Assembly: GCF_004570845.1 (NCBI RefSeq)
Contig: NZ_SPQZ01000002.1
Coordinates: forward strand, 1-64,000
Reading direction: 5' to 3'
Source of the DNA: Orlajensenia leifsoniae
GTDB lineage: Bacteria > Actinomycetota > Actinomycetes > Actinomycetales > Microbacteriaceae
DNA: 64,000 nucleotides
Numbering within the stretch: the stretch's first letter is position 1; each line of letters begins with the position of its first letter. The notes under the pieces were generated by a model, which saw only the letters and a program-made list of their open reading frames with translations, ran no database searches and was not told the origin of the DNA. The translations under genes were made by a program, and so were the position numbers. Shown piece after piece: positions 41,926 through 51,103 of this stretch.

Positions 41926-43095
41926 GTGAGTAAGGCAGAACTGCCCTTCGGCGGACCGGGGTGGCCGGTCACGACGCCGTCGATGGCACCGACGACGATG
42001 GGTTCGGTCAGCGGCATCCTGCGCTCCCGCGGCGCGGTCAGCTGGTACGTCGGCGCTGTGTTCTCCGGGCTGTGGCTGGTGGGGGTGGGATTCTCCATCG
42101 CGCAGTACACCGAGTCCGCTCTGTCGCTGGCTCTCGGCATTCTGGCGCTGTTCGTCTACTGGGTGGGCTTCGCGATCGCGGCACCGCTGCAGTGGGTCCT
42201 GCCCGTCGGGCACCGCCTGGTCGTGGGGCTGGCGCTGTTCGCGCTGTCGTTCACGCTCTGGCCGTGGCTCGGCCTCGGGGTGCACAGCATCTGGACCTAC
42301 GTCGGCGTCATCGTGGGAATGGGCGTGCTGCGCTGGCGCACCACGTGGGGCATCATCCTCGGCCTCGGGCTGCTCGCGGGCATCTTCGGCTACCTCCAGT
42401 TGGGCTGGGACACGGACGTGCTCATCTCGCCGGCCATCATCATCTCGATCTCGATGATGATGGCATCGTTCGCCCGGGTCATGGCGGCGATGAACCAGTT
42501 GCGGGCGGCCCAGCGCGAAATGGAGATCATGGCCGCAGGCAAGGAACGCGATCGCGTGGCCCGCGACATCCACGACATCCTCGGCCACTCGCTCACGGTC
42601 ATCACCGTGAAGGCCGAGCTGGCCGGACGCCTGCTCGACGTCGACGTCGAGCGCGCCCGGACCGAGATCGGCGAGGTCGAGGCACTCGCCCGCGGGGCGC
42701 TCGCCGACGTGCGCACCACTGTGGCGGGTTTCCGTGGCGTGAGCGTGACCGCCGAGCTGGCCGCGGCGCGTTCGGCTCTGGCGAGCGCCGGCATCCGTTC
42801 CGAGTTCCCATCGAGCACGGATGCCGTGCGCCCGGAGCACCGTGAACTGGCCGGCTGGGTGGTGCGCGAAGGGGTGACGAACGTGATCAGGCACTCGGGC
42901 GCCAGCGTGTGCCGGGTGCGCTTGGAGCCGGGACTGATCGACATCGCCGACGACGGCGGTGGCGTCCCGCCGACCGAGGCGCCGAGCAGTTCGACCGGTC
43001 TCAACGGACTGCGCGAGCGCGTCGAGGCAGCCGGGCTCCGCCTCACGACCGGTCGCTCCGACCTCGGCGGCTTCGAACTGCGGGTGAGCGCATGA
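41926..43095 (+). CDS. NarL-type sensor histidine kinase (HisKA_3)
   Basis: 389 residues. Five to six membrane helices at about 39-185 form the sensor. The dimerisation helix ERDRVARDIHDILGHSLTVI carries the phospho-accepting His216, and the HATPase lid has ADDGGGVPP and GLNGLRERVEAAGG-like sequence. It is a DesK-like kinase likely sensing membrane or cell-wall state. The GTG at 41926 follows TAGGGT (41913-41918) by 7 nt, so it can be transcribed independently of the ABC genes. Confidence 0.88.
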   Translation: MSKAELPFGGPGWPVTTPSMAPTTMGSVSGILRSRGAVSWYVGAVFSGLWLVGVGFSIAQYTESALSLALGILALFVYWVGFAIAAPLQWVLPVGHRLVVGLALFALSFTLWPWLGLGVHSIWTYVGVIVGMGVLRWRTTWGIILGLGLLAGIFGYLQLGWDTDVLISPAIIISISMMMASFARVMAAMNQLRAAQREMEIMAAGKERDRVARDIHDILGHSLTVITVKAELAGRLLDVDVERARTEIGEVEALARGALADVRTTVAGFRGVSVTAELAAARSALASAGIRSEFPSSTDAVRPEHRELAGWVVREGVTNVIRHSGASVCRVRLEPGLIDIADDGGGVPPTEAPSSSTGLNGLRERVEAAGLRLTTGRSDLGGFELRVSA

Positions 43096-43703
43096 TCCGC
43101 CTGCTCATCGCCGACGACCAGGCGCTCGTCCGCGGCGCTCTCTCGGCCCTGCTCGGGCTCGAGCCCGACATCGAGGTAGTGGCCGAGGTGGGGCGCGGCG
43201 ATGAGGTGGTCGCGGCGGCCATGGGCGCCAGCCCCGACGTCGCCCTGCTCGACATCGAGATGCCGGGGCTCGACGGCATCGCAGCGGCGTCCCTTCTGCG
43301 CGAACGGATGCCGCACTGCCGCGTCATCATGGTGACGACGTTCGGCCGCCCAGGCTACCTGCGCCGGGCGATGCAGGCCGGAGCGTCGGGGTTCGTCGTC
43401 AAGGACACCCCGGCTGCGCAACTCGCCGATGCCGTCCGTCGGGTGAGCCAGGGATTCCGGGTCGTCGACCCCAGCCTCGCGGCCGAGTCGCTCACCCAAG
43501 GCGACTCGCCGCTCACCGAGCGGGAGACCGACGTGCTCTCCGTGGCTCGCGCGGGCGGCTCGATCACCGACATCGCCGCCATCCTGCACCTCTCCGAGGG
43601 CACTGTGCGCAACCACCTGTCGAGCATCATCGGCAAGACCGGCGGACGCAATCGAGCGGATGCCGCTCGCATCGCAGAGGCCAACGGCTGGCTCCTCGGC
43701 TGA
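43092..43703 (+). CDS. LuxR/NarL-family response regulator
   Basis: 203 residues. Receiver domain with Asp8-Asp9, phospho-acceptor Asp54 (LLDIEMPG), Lys104; C-terminal LuxR HTH with LTERETDVLSVARAGGSITDIA (shortened) and LSEGTVRNHLSSIIGKTG. It overlaps the kinase gene by 4 nt (ATGA), making a cognate pair. The adjacent ABC exporter is the probable target. Confidence 0.92.
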   Translation: MIRLLIADDQALVRGALSALLGLEPDIEVVAEVGRGDEVVAAAMGASPDVALLDIEMPGLDGIAAASLLRERMPHCRVIMVTTFGRPGYLRRAMQAGASGFVVKDTPAAQLADAVRRVSQGFRVVDPSLAAESLTQGDSPLTERETDVLSVARAGGSITDIAAILHLSEGTVRNHLSSIIGKTGGRNRADAARIAEANGWLLG

Positions 43704-43712
43704 CCGTCGCGC

Positions 43713-44180
43713 CTACTCCAGCGCGCGGTCGAGCAACGGGCGCAGGCGGAACGGCACCAGCTCGCCCATCGAGAGGCTGGTCTCGGTGCGCTCGACGCCG
43801 TCGATCGCGAGAATCTCGCCGTCGATGCGGAACAGGTGCTCCGCATCCGTGCACACCACCTGCACGAGCAGATCGATCTGTCCGCTCAGTCCGTGGGCCT
43901 GGATCACCTCGGGGATCGCGGCGATGGCCTCGACGATGGCGCCCAAGGACTTCTGCTGCACGTGCACGGCGATGAAGGCCGACAGCGGGTAGCCGAGCGC
44001 TGTCGCATCGATGCGCCGTTCGAGCGACTGCAGCACGCCCGAGGTGGCAAGACGGGCGAGCCGTGTCTGCACGGTGTTGCGCGAGAGTCCCAGACGGTCG
44101 GCGATGGCGACGGCGGTGGCGCGCGGGTCATCGCTCAGGGCGCGGAGCAGGTGCACATCGGTGGCGTCGATCGGTTGCAT
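43713..44180 (-). CDS. Lrp/AsnC-family transcriptional regulator
   Basis: 155 residues from ATG 44180. HTH at about 10-55 (LLRALSDDPRATAVAIADRLGLS) and an RAM effector domain to the C-terminus (FIAVHVQQ, GQIDLLVQVVCTDAEHLF). It is divergent from the branched-chain oxoacid dehydrogenase operon, as in several actinobacteria and pseudomonads (BkdR), so it probably controls that operon in response to branched-chain amino acids. An alternative start at 44204 adds eight residues. Confidence 0.87.
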   Translation of the reverse strand: MQPIDATDVHLLRALSDDPRATAVAIADRLGLSRNTVQTRLARLATSGVLQSLERRIDATALGYPLSAFIAVHVQQKSLGAIVEAIAAIPEVIQAHGLSGQIDLLVQVVCTDAEHLFRIDGEILAIDGVERTETSLSMGELVPFRLRPLLDRALE

Positions 44181-44368
44181 GATGCGCAACGATAGCAGCG
44201 GCATCCGATGTCGGACAGTGCAACATGCTCAACGGCATCCGCAATGATTGTGCCGGATGCCCAGTGGGCTTATCTTGGAAGCATCATCCGCAGTGTCGCG
44301 GATGGTCGACCGGCAGTGCTCACGAGGCCTCGCCGTTCGCGGTCGCGACAGAGAAGGTTGCGCAGACG
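44181..44368. promoter_or_regulatory. Divergent Lrp / bkd control region
   Basis: Rightward promoter TTGTGC (44248-44253), 17-nt spacer, TATCTT (44271-44276) would start transcription near 44283. TATCGT at about 44190 may be the leftward -10. Several TGC-N-GCA-type half sites lie between and may be Lrp contacts. Confidence 0.5.
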
Positions 44369-45592
44369 ATGACGATCCACCAGTCACTTCCGCCGCTCAT
44401 CGATGCGAGCTCAGTACCCTCCGATGCGATGGTGCAGCTCATCACCCCCACCGGCGCCCGCCGCCAGAACCCCGTCTTCGATCCCTGGGTCGCCTCCCTC
44501 ACTCCCGACGAGCTACGCGGCCTGTACGAGGACATGGTCGTCGTTCGGCGAACGGATGCCGAGGCCACGGCCCTGCAGCGCCAGGGCGAACTCGGACTCT
44601 GGCCGCCGGTACTCGGTCAGGAGGCCGCGCAGATCGGCTCGGGCCGCGCGCTCCGCCACGACGACTTCGTCTTCTCGAGCTACCGCGAGCACGGCGTCGC
44701 GTACTGCCGCGGGGTGAAGCCCGCGCAGGTGACTCCGGTGTGGCGTGGGGTGGCGGCCTCGGGCTGGAACCCCTACGACGTGAACATGGCGGCTCCCCAG
44801 GTGATCATCGGGGCGCAGACCCTGCACGCCGTCGGCTACGCGATGGGCGTTCAGAACGACGGCGACGACGCCGTGGCCATCGCCTACTTCGGCGACGGCG
44901 CCACGAGCGAGGGCGATGTGAACGAGGCCATGGTCTTCGCCGCCAGCTTCCAGGCTCCGGTCATCTTCTTCTGCCAGAACAACCAGTGGGCCATCTCCGA
45001 GCCCGTCGGACTGCAAGCGCAGCGCAGCATCGCAGACCGGGCGCCCGGCTTCGGAATCCCGAGCCTCCGCGTCGACGGCAATGACGTGCTCGCCGTGATG
45101 GCAGCGACCCGGGTGGCGCTCGATCGGGCGCGCACCGGAGGCGGGCCCACGTTCATCGAGGCCGTGACGTATCGCATGGGTCCGCACACGACCGCCGACG
45201 ACCCCACCCGCTACCGGCCCCAGGGCGAGCTCGAGGAGTGGCGCGCGAAGGACCCGATCGCACGCTTCGCCGCCTTCCTCACTGAGGCCGGGATACTCGA
45301 CGACGCGTTCGCGGCCGCCGTGGCCGAGAAGGCCGACGCCGTCGCCATGGAGCTGCGCACGGCCTGCATCGCCCTCCGTGACCCTGCTGCGCTGACGGTG
45401 TTCGACAACGTCTACGCCGAGCCGAACTCGACGATCGACAGGGAGCGTGATCAGTACACGCGATACCTGGCGATGTTCGACGACGGCGAGACGGATGCGG
45501 CAACCGCGACCGCGGCATCCGGAACCGCATCCGGCGCTGCAGCTGCCACCGCGCCCGGCGCCGCACCCGCCACCGAGGGGACGGACCGATGA
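44369..45592 (+). CDS. bkdA: Branched-chain 2-oxoacid dehydrogenase E1 alpha subunit
   Basis: 407 residues. ThDP-binding motif GDGATSEGDVNEA...NNQWAIS is intact, and YRMGPHTTADDPTRYR holds the phosphorylation-loop region. The opening QLITPTGARRQNPVFDPW resembles BkdA rather than PDH E1. The C-terminal 30 residues are Ala/Thr-rich and probably unstructured. It decarboxylates the 2-oxoacids of Leu, Ile and Val with E1 beta. ATG 44369 has GAGAAGG 11 nt upstream; an in-frame extension exists but is unlikely. Confidence 0.88.
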   Translation: MTIHQSLPPLIDASSVPSDAMVQLITPTGARRQNPVFDPWVASLTPDELRGLYEDMVVVRRTDAEATALQRQGELGLWPPVLGQEAAQIGSGRALRHDDFVFSSYREHGVAYCRGVKPAQVTPVWRGVAASGWNPYDVNMAAPQVIIGAQTLHAVGYAMGVQNDGDDAVAIAYFGDGATSEGDVNEAMVFAASFQAPVIFFCQNNQWAISEPVGLQAQRSIADRAPGFGIPSLRVDGNDVLAVMAATRVALDRARTGGGPTFIEAVTYRMGPHTTADDPTRYRPQGELEEWRAKDPIARFAAFLTEAGILDDAFAAAVAEKADAVAMELRTACIALRDPAALTVFDNVYAEPNSTIDRERDQYTRYLAMFDDGETDAATATAASGTASGAAAATAPGAAPATEGTDR

Positions 45593-46632
45593 CCATGCTC
45601 GATGCTCCCGTGGACACCCAGACCCTCACGCTCGCGAACGCGATCAACGCCGGTCTCCGCCGCGCCCTCCACGACGACGACAAGGTCGTGCTGCTCGGCG
45701 AGGACATCGGCACGCTCGGCGGCGTCTACCGCGTGACCGACGGGTTGCAGCGGGAGTTCGGCGCCCGCCGCGTCGTCGACACGCCTCTCGCGGAGGCCGG
45801 CATCCTCGGCACGGCCGTGGGCCTCGCCTACCGCGGCTACCGGCCCGTGTGCGAGATCCAGTTCGACGGCTTCATCTACCCGGCCTTCGACCAGATCGTG
45901 GCGCAGGTGGCCAAGCTGCACTACAGGACGCAGGGCGCGGTGCGCATGCCCATCACGATCCGGGTGCCGTTCGGCGGAGGGATCGGGGCGGCGGAGCACC
46001 ACTCGGAGTCGCCCGAGGCCTACTTCACGCACACCTCCGGACTCCGCGTCGTCGCCGTGTCGAACCCCCAGGACGCGTACACGATGATCCGCCAGGCCAT
46101 CGCGAGCGACGATCCCGTGCTCTACTTCGAGCCCAAGCGCCGCTACCACCAGAAGGCGCCCGTCGAACTCGACGGCTCGCTGTCGCTCACGGAGCCGATG
46201 GGGTCGGCGCGCGTGGTCGTGCCCGGCGACGACGTGACCCTGCTCGCCTACGGTCCCCTCGTGCAGACGGCGACGGATGCCGCCCGCGCGGCCACGGCCG
46301 ACGGCATCTCCGTCGAGGTCATCGACCTGCGCTCGCTGGCGCCGGTCGACTACGCGACGATCGAGGCCTCGGTGCGCAGGACCGGGCGCCTCGTGATCGC
46401 CCACGAGGCCGGATCGCAGGGCGGAGTGGGCGGAGAGATCGCCGCGAGCGTCACCGAGCGCTGCTTCAGCTATCTCGAGCACGCGCCGGTGCGAGTCACC
46501 GGTTTCGACGTGCCCTACCCGCCGTCGAGGCTCGAGGTGCACCACCTGCCCGGCCTGGACCGCATCCTCGACGGCGTCGACCGCGCCCTCGGGCGCAGCA
46601 ACTCGCTGAGCGAGCTGGAGGCGGGCTGGTGA
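45589..46632 (+). CDS. bkdB: Branched-chain 2-oxoacid dehydrogenase E1 beta subunit
   Basis: 347 residues: LGEDIGTLGGVYRVTDGLQ, DTPLAEAGILGTAVGLAYRG, MPITIRVPFGGGIGAAEHHSES and the C-terminal transketolase domain ending FDVPYPPSRLEVHHLPG. Overlaps E1 alpha by 4 nt (ATGA) and the E2 gene by 4 nt. Forms the alpha2-beta2 E1 heterotetramer. Pyruvate dehydrogenase E1 beta is the alternative, disfavoured by the linked leucine-degradation genes. Confidence 0.9.
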   Translation: MTMLDAPVDTQTLTLANAINAGLRRALHDDDKVVLLGEDIGTLGGVYRVTDGLQREFGARRVVDTPLAEAGILGTAVGLAYRGYRPVCEIQFDGFIYPAFDQIVAQVAKLHYRTQGAVRMPITIRVPFGGGIGAAEHHSESPEAYFTHTSGLRVVAVSNPQDAYTMIRQAIASDDPVLYFEPKRRYHQKAPVELDGSLSLTEPMGSARVVVPGDDVTLLAYGPLVQTATDAARAATADGISVEVIDLRSLAPVDYATIEASVRRTGRLVIAHEAGSQGGVGGEIAASVTERCFSYLEHAPVRVTGFDVPYPPSRLEVHHLPGLDRILDGVDRALGRSNSLSELEAGW

Positions 46633-48053
46633 GCGTGCTCATGGACTTCCGCCTGCCCGATCTCGGCGAGGGACTCACCGAGTCCGAGATCGTGAACTGG
46701 CACGTCGGCGTCGGCGACACGGTGACGCTCAACCAGGTGATCGCCGAGGTCGAGACCGCCAAGGCCATCGTCGAGCTGCCGTCGCCCTACGCCGGCATCG
46801 TGGCGCGACTCTACGCCGAACCCGGAGTGACGGTGAACGTGGGGGAGCCGATCGTCGCATTCGAGGTGGAGGCCTCGGCGGGGCTCGTGGGCTCTCGGGC
46901 GACGGATGCCGCTCCCGATGCCGCATCCCGCGGAACCGCGGAGTCGCCGGCGCCGAACCTCGTCGGGTACGGCGCCCGGGCGGAGAGCGGCGTGCCGCAA
47001 CGCCGTGCGCGCCGGGCGGGGAGCGAGTCGCCGAGCGTGCAGGTGGTAGCGGCTCCGGCTCCGGTCCCGGATCCAGCCCCGGTTCTGGCCGCTGTTCCGT
47101 CATCTGCGGCTCCGATGCCGACGCCGACGGCAGCATCCGCGGCCCCGGTCGACCGTCCTCGCTCGACGCCGCCGGTGCGCAAGCTCGCCCACGATCTCGG
47201 AATCGATCTGGCGCAGCTCGCCGGCACGGGGGATCATGGACTCATCACCCGTGAGGATGTGGAAGCCGCCGCATCCGCGATGACCTCAGGGGTCGGAGAA
47301 GTCCCGGACCGACCGGCCCCTGAGCCCTCGTCCCGCGCCGCTTCCGGTGCTGCCCGCGAGACGCGCACCCCCATCCGCAGCGTGCGGAAGCACACGGCGG
47401 CCGCCATGGTGCAGAGCGCGTTCACGGCACCGCACGTCACGGAGTTCCTCACGGTCGACGTCACGGCCACGATGGAGCTGCTCGCGCGCCTCAAGCAGGA
47501 TCGCTCCCTCGCCGAGCACCGCATCGGCATCCTCGCGATCGTGGCCAAGGCCCTGTGCATCGCCGTTCGCCGCAACCCGTCGGTCAACACGCACTGGGAC
47601 GATGTGGCGCAGGAGATCGTCGAGTTCCACTACGTGAACCTCGGCATCGCGGCCGCGACCCCTCGAGGGCTGGTCGTGCCGAACATCCCGGATGTCGGCG
47701 ACCTCACGCTGCCGGAGCTCGCCGACGCCCTCGCCGCATTGACGGCGACGGCCCGCGACGGTCGCACCGAGCCCGCGCGCCTCAGCGGAGGCACGATCTC
47801 GATCACCAACATCGGCGTCTTCGGCATCGACGCGGGCACTCCCATCCTGAATCCGGGTGAGGCCGCCATCCTCGCGATGGGTGCTGTGCGCCGGGAGCCG
47901 CGGGAGCACGAGGGCGGCATCGCGCTCCGCGACGTGATGACGCTCAGCCTGTCCTTCGACCACAGGCTGGTCGACGGAGAGCAGGGATCGCGCTTCCTCG
48001 CCGACATCGGCATGATGCTGCGCGATCCGGCCCGGGCGTTCGCGATGGTGTGA
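46629..48053 (+). CDS. bkdC: Branched-chain 2-oxoacid dehydrogenase E2 (dihydrolipoyl acyltransferase)
   Basis: 474 residues. One lipoyl domain (about 6-80, lipoyl-Lys45 in VETAKAIVEL), an Ala/Pro-rich linker, a peripheral subunit-binding domain (VRKLAHDLGIDLAQLAGTG at about 180-212), and the catalytic core with active-site SFDHRLVDG. The GTG start overlaps the E1 beta stop (GTGA); an ATG 12 nt later is in frame. Only one lipoyl domain is present. No E3 gene is in the window. Confidence 0.9.
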   Translation: MSVLMDFRLPDLGEGLTESEIVNWHVGVGDTVTLNQVIAEVETAKAIVELPSPYAGIVARLYAEPGVTVNVGEPIVAFEVEASAGLVGSRATDAAPDAASRGTAESPAPNLVGYGARAESGVPQRRARRAGSESPSVQVVAAPAPVPDPAPVLAAVPSSAAPMPTPTAASAAPVDRPRSTPPVRKLAHDLGIDLAQLAGTGDHGLITREDVEAAASAMTSGVGEVPDRPAPEPSSRAASGAARETRTPIRSVRKHTAAAMVQSAFTAPHVTEFLTVDVTATMELLARLKQDRSLAEHRIGILAIVAKALCIAVRRNPSVNTHWDDVAQEIVEFHYVNLGIAAATPRGLVVPNIPDVGDLTLPELADALAALTATARDGRTEPARLSGGTISITNIGVFGIDAGTPILNPGEAAILAMGAVRREPREHEGGIALRDVMTLSLSFDHRLVDGEQGSRFLADIGMMLRDPARAFAMV

Positions 48054-48129
48054 GGCATCCGTCGCCCGGGAGTCGGCAGGCTGTGGAGACCGCTCCCCAG
48101 CAAGCGCCTTGGGGGAGGAGTATGACCCC

Positions 48130-48435
48130 ATGGCAACCCTGGACCCCTCCGACACGGCCGCCGAACTCGACGGCACCGCCTTCACCCACGAGGACGACTC
48201 GCTGACCGCGTCGTTCTCCACCGCCGACTTCGCGAGCGCCGTGCGCCTGCTCGACGCCGTCGCCGTGGTGGCCGACGAACTCGATCACCATCCCGACGTG
48301 CTCGTCGGCTACGGCTCGCTCGTGTTCGACCTCACCTCGCACGACGCCGGGGGAGTGACGGCGCGCGACGTGAGGTTGGCGAAGCGCATCCAGGCTCTCG
48401 CCGACGAGCAGGGAGCGACGCCCGCGGTCGCGTAG
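48130..48435 (+). CDS. 4a-hydroxytetrahydrobiopterin dehydratase-like protein (PCD/DCoH)
   Basis: 101 residues with the PCD core motif DELDHHPDV and VFDLTSHDAGGVTARDVRLA, the expected histidines being present. Family members recycle pterin cofactors. No aromatic amino acid hydroxylase is nearby, so a moonlighting or molybdopterin-related role is possible. ATG 48130 is 9 nt after GGAGG; a TTG at 48109 is in frame but contains the ribosome site. Confidence 0.85.
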   Translation: MATLDPSDTAAELDGTAFTHEDDSLTASFSTADFASAVRLLDAVAVVADELDHHPDVLVGYGSLVFDLTSHDAGGVTARDVRLAKRIQALADEQGATPAVA

Positions 48436-48492
48436 TCGCGCTGCTCGCTCCTTCGCTCGCTGCTGCGGCGAGCGGCGGACGACCTGCGAGCG

Positions 48493-49227
48493 TCAGGACG
48501 TGTGGGCTGAGCCGGCGGATGCCGCAGCCCGAACCTGCCGGACCACCTCGTCGCTGCCTCCACGCCACGGAGCCCCGTGCCCGGGCAGCACCCAGGTGGC
48601 GCCGAGTCCCTCGAGGTGCGTGAGCGAGTCGATCGCCTGCGCCGGCTCGTCGGTGAACGGCGCCGGCTGAGGCCCGAGGGTTCCCGTGAGCACGTGGCGC
48701 GTGGTGAGGGCATCGCCGACGAAGAGGGCGCCGACCGACGGAACGTGGATGGCGACGCTGCCGGCCGAGTGCCCGGGCAGGCCGATGATGCGCGGCGCGC
48801 CCGGCAGGTCGAGGACATCGCCGTCGGCGATCGTCGTGACCTCGCGCAGGTAGGTGGTGCGCAGCCCGCCCTTGCGAGCGGCGTACCAGAAGAAACTCGT
48901 CACGCCTCGAAGCCGCATCCGCCCCCACTGGGCCTTCGGCTTGTACTCGCCTCGGGCTCGGGCGGCATCCGCTTCGTGCACGTAGACGGGAACGCCCTGC
49001 TCCCGGCGCAGGCGTTCCGCGAAGCCGATGTGGTCGCTGTCGCCGTGCGTGAGCACGAGCCCGCGCACGTCGCCGAGTCCGCGACCCAGAGCGGCGAGCT
49101 CCGTCTCGAGCTCGCGCCAGTGCCCGGCGAGACCGGCGTCGATGATCGTCACGCCGTCCTCGGTGTCGATGAGGTAGGCGGCGACGATGTCGTTGCCGAT
49201 GCGGTGCAGTGATGGTGCGAGTTGCAT
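48493..49227 (-). CDS. MBL-fold metallohydrolase
   Basis: 244 residues. The metal motif is LTHGDSDHIG, followed by the ligand strands GLPGHSAGSVA and FVGDALTTR and a final LPGHGAPW. The second histidine of the usual HxHxDH motif is aspartate, a variation common in this subgroup. Substrate unknown (glyoxalase II-, lactonase- or arylsulfatase-like are possible). Shine-Dalgarno GGAGGG lies 10 nt from the ATG. Divergent from a TetR gene that probably controls it. Confidence 0.85.
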   Translation of the reverse strand: MQLAPSLHRIGNDIVAAYLIDTEDGVTIIDAGLAGHWRELETELAALGRGLGDVRGLVLTHGDSDHIGFAERLRREQGVPVYVHEADAARARGEYKPKAQWGRMRLRGVTSFFWYAARKGGLRTTYLREVTTIADGDVLDLPGAPRIIGLPGHSAGSVAIHVPSVGALFVGDALTTRHVLTGTLGPQPAPFTDEPAQAIDSLTHLEGLGATWVLPGHGAPWRGGSDEVVRQVRAAASAGSAHTS

Positions 49228-49266
49228 GTCGAGAGATCCCTCCGAATGTGTGATGATCGTCCTGAT

Positions 49267-49283
49267 GGCTATGCTACGTAGCC
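49267..49283. promoter_or_regulatory. Palindrome between MBL and TetR genes
   Basis: GGCTATGCTACGTAGCC contains the perfect 10-bp palindrome GCTACGTAGC and outer GGCTA/TAGCC arms; GATGGCTA is repeated directly at 49264 and 49286. Candidate operator for the divergent TetR regulator. Confidence 0.5.
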
Positions 49284-49334
49284 TTGATGGCTAAAGTCAA
49301 TAGCTATCAGATACGCACGATCGAAGGAGAACGG

Positions 49335-49904
49335 ATGCCGACCCCCGACCGCACCTCGCTCGAGGCCATCATCGCCGCCGGCCGCGAGATCCTGCGCGCC
49401 GACGGGCTCCCCGGACTCACCATGCAGGCCGTCGCCCAGCGCGTCGGCGTGCGCGCACCGTCGCTGTACAAGCGAGTGCGCGGACGTGACGACCTGCTTC
49501 GTCTCGTGGTCGAAACATCCCTGCACGATCTCGATGCGCGTGTCGACGCCGCCCTGGCCACCACCGGGGAAGCGGGCCCCGGCGACCCGAGCGCCGACCT
49601 GGTCGAGCTCGCCCGCACCATGCGCACCTTCGCCCGCGAGAACCCGGCCGAGTACCGCCTGATCTTCGCCGAGGTTCCGGATGCCGCCCAGGCGAGCGCC
49701 CTGGAGCGCTCGAGTGCCGCCGTTCTGGCCGTCGCGGAGCGGCTCGTCGGCCCTGACGACGCCCTGCCCGCGGCGCGCACCATCACCGCGTGGGCGAACG
49801 GCTTCATCACCATGGAGCTCTCGGGAGCGTTCCGCCTCGGCGGCGACGTCGACGAGGCGTTCGAGTACGGGGCCCGCCACATCGCCGCAGCGCTCGCCGG
49901 CTGA
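49335..49904 (+). CDS. TetR-family regulator
   Basis: 189 residues from ATG 49335 (AAGGAG upstream): HTH at about 8-50 (LEAIIAAGREILRADGLPGLT, then VAQRVGVRAPSLYKRVRGRDDLL) and a TetR_C-type ligand domain (WHG-like, TFARENPAEYRLIFAE). An in-frame start 48 nt upstream would run through the presumed operator and is less likely. It probably regulates the divergent MBL hydrolase gene. Confidence 0.85.
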   Translation: MPTPDRTSLEAIIAAGREILRADGLPGLTMQAVAQRVGVRAPSLYKRVRGRDDLLRLVVETSLHDLDARVDAALATTGEAGPGDPSADLVELARTMRTFARENPAEYRLIFAEVPDAAQASALERSSAAVLAVAERLVGPDDALPAARTITAWANGFITMELSGAFRLGGDVDEAFEYGARHIAAALAG

Positions 49905-49930
49905 GCGACGGCCGTCCGCGCTCGTCACCC

Positions 49931-50012
49931 GCACAATTCAGGCCGCATCCGTCGCCACGCCGAAGGTGCAGCGCAGATCTACGGCGTGTCTCAGTTCCGG
50001 CCTGAAATGTGC
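49931..50012. repeat. 82-bp imperfect palindrome, element 1 (3' side of endonuclease-like gene)
   Basis: Outer arms 49931-49944 (GCACAATTCAGGCC) and 49999-50012 pair with one mismatch; inner arms ACGCCG (49957-49962) and CGGCGT (49982-49987). It shares total length, arm order and spacing with the element at 51104-51185 on the other side of the gene. Its right arm encodes the last seven codons of the gene. Confidence 0.8.
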
Positions 50013-50992
50013 GCGAGTTCGGCGTCGGAGAGAGGGACGCCCCGCGAGTGGCGCAGCTCGCGCAGGGCGATGGCATCCTCGACGACGCGCACGACCGTCG
50101 CCCAGGTGGACTTCCAATGGGTGTGGATGTGTGGGGGATTGACCGTGAGCATCATCATTCCCAGGCTCTGCGCTCCCAGTACGCGCCCGGTATCCCTGAG
50201 CACGGCTTCGTTGCCGCCGTGGAACTCCAGCCCGTTCACCTCGAAGCCGACGCAGTCCTCGATGATCCCGTCGAGATGTCCGATCCCGTGAATCTCGGGC
50301 TGCGCGATCACGGAGTATCCGCCTCGGCGGACGCGCGTTATGAAGATCGACTCCCAGCCGGAGTCTGCGTTCGGAGTGATCTCGTCCATCAGACGGTGAA
50401 GTCGGCGCGGTAGCAGTGCAACCACCCGGTCGACTTCCAGTCTCTTCAGCACTCCCCGCCGGAGGATCGAATCGAGGCAGGCTATGGCGTGCTCGTCGTT
50501 CTGGCAGAGAAGCGCCTGTGCGAGAGCCTGGTGAGGGGACACGATCCAGTCCAGCCCGCCAACGCCGGGGACGGTCGCCCAATGGATGAGCGGCGCACCC
50601 GGCCTCGCCAGTCGTACGCCGCCTTCCGGAGTGAGTTGCGGGCTGATCGACGGATGCCACACACCCGCCGCGGCGCTGTTCGCTCGTCGACCGTCGTCCA
50701 GTCTCAGGCGGGCCGCGTTCGATGCGACGTGCACGTGGAGCCGATCACCGTCGCCCGACCAGACGCCCCAGCGGCGAAGAGCGCTCACGCATCCGATCCG
50801 TCCGCCCAGAGCGACTGCCCGCAGCTGATCGGCATCCGCCTTCGGCGTGGCGAACCACCCTCGGCGGACCCTTGTCAGCCCTCCCAGGCTCAGCGCTCTC
50901 TCGATGTCCGGGCGCCGAAGCCCGTGACGGGCGAGCGTGCTCGTCTGTGCGACCTGACCGAGGGAATCCATGAGCGTCTGGATCGTCGACAT
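49991..50992 (-). CDS. DUF559/VSR-like endonuclease-fold protein with AbiEi-type N-terminal winged helix
   Basis: 333 residues. Residues about 15-65 (TSTLARHGLRRPDIERALSLG, ending RRGWFAT) form the winged helix typical of AbiEi-family antitoxin domains. The C-terminal part from about 205 has a PD-(D/E)xK-like core: Glu214, Asp241 (GHLDGII) and FEVNGLEFHG with Glu251 and Asn253, as in DUF559 proteins. No toxin (AbiEii-like nucleotidyltransferase) gene is adjacent. Function unknown; these genes are frequent and variable in actinobacteria. Both ends are flanked by matching 82-bp palindromes. Confidence 0.72.
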   Translation of the reverse strand: MSTIQTLMDSLGQVAQTSTLARHGLRRPDIERALSLGGLTRVRRGWFATPKADADQLRAVALGGRIGCVSALRRWGVWSGDGDRLHVHVASNAARLRLDDGRRANSAAAGVWHPSISPQLTPEGGVRLARPGAPLIHWATVPGVGGLDWIVSPHQALAQALLCQNDEHAIACLDSILRRGVLKRLEVDRVVALLPRRLHRLMDEITPNADSGWESIFITRVRRGGYSVIAQPEIHGIGHLDGIIEDCVGFEVNGLEFHGGNEAVLRDTGRVLGAQSLGMMMLTVNPPHIHTHWKSTWATVVRVVEDAIALRELRHSRGVPLSDAELAHISGRN

Positions 50993-51103
50993 GGGGTGAG
51001 AGTGCCCGACCGCGAGCGGCGTCGTCCTGTGCGAGCGGACATCTGTGGGCGGTCACGCCTCTTGGTCGCGGGCGAAGGAGCGCCAGCTGCGACCCCTGCT
51101 TCC

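Noticed and set aside
43713-44204. Start of the Lrp gene at 44204
   Set aside because: The extra residues MPLLSLRI are outside the family and the ATG at 44180 opens at the usual place.
49991-50992. Complete AbiE toxin-antitoxin system
   Set aside because: Only the AbiEi-type domain is present; the neighbouring genes are TetR regulators, with no nucleotidyltransferase toxin.
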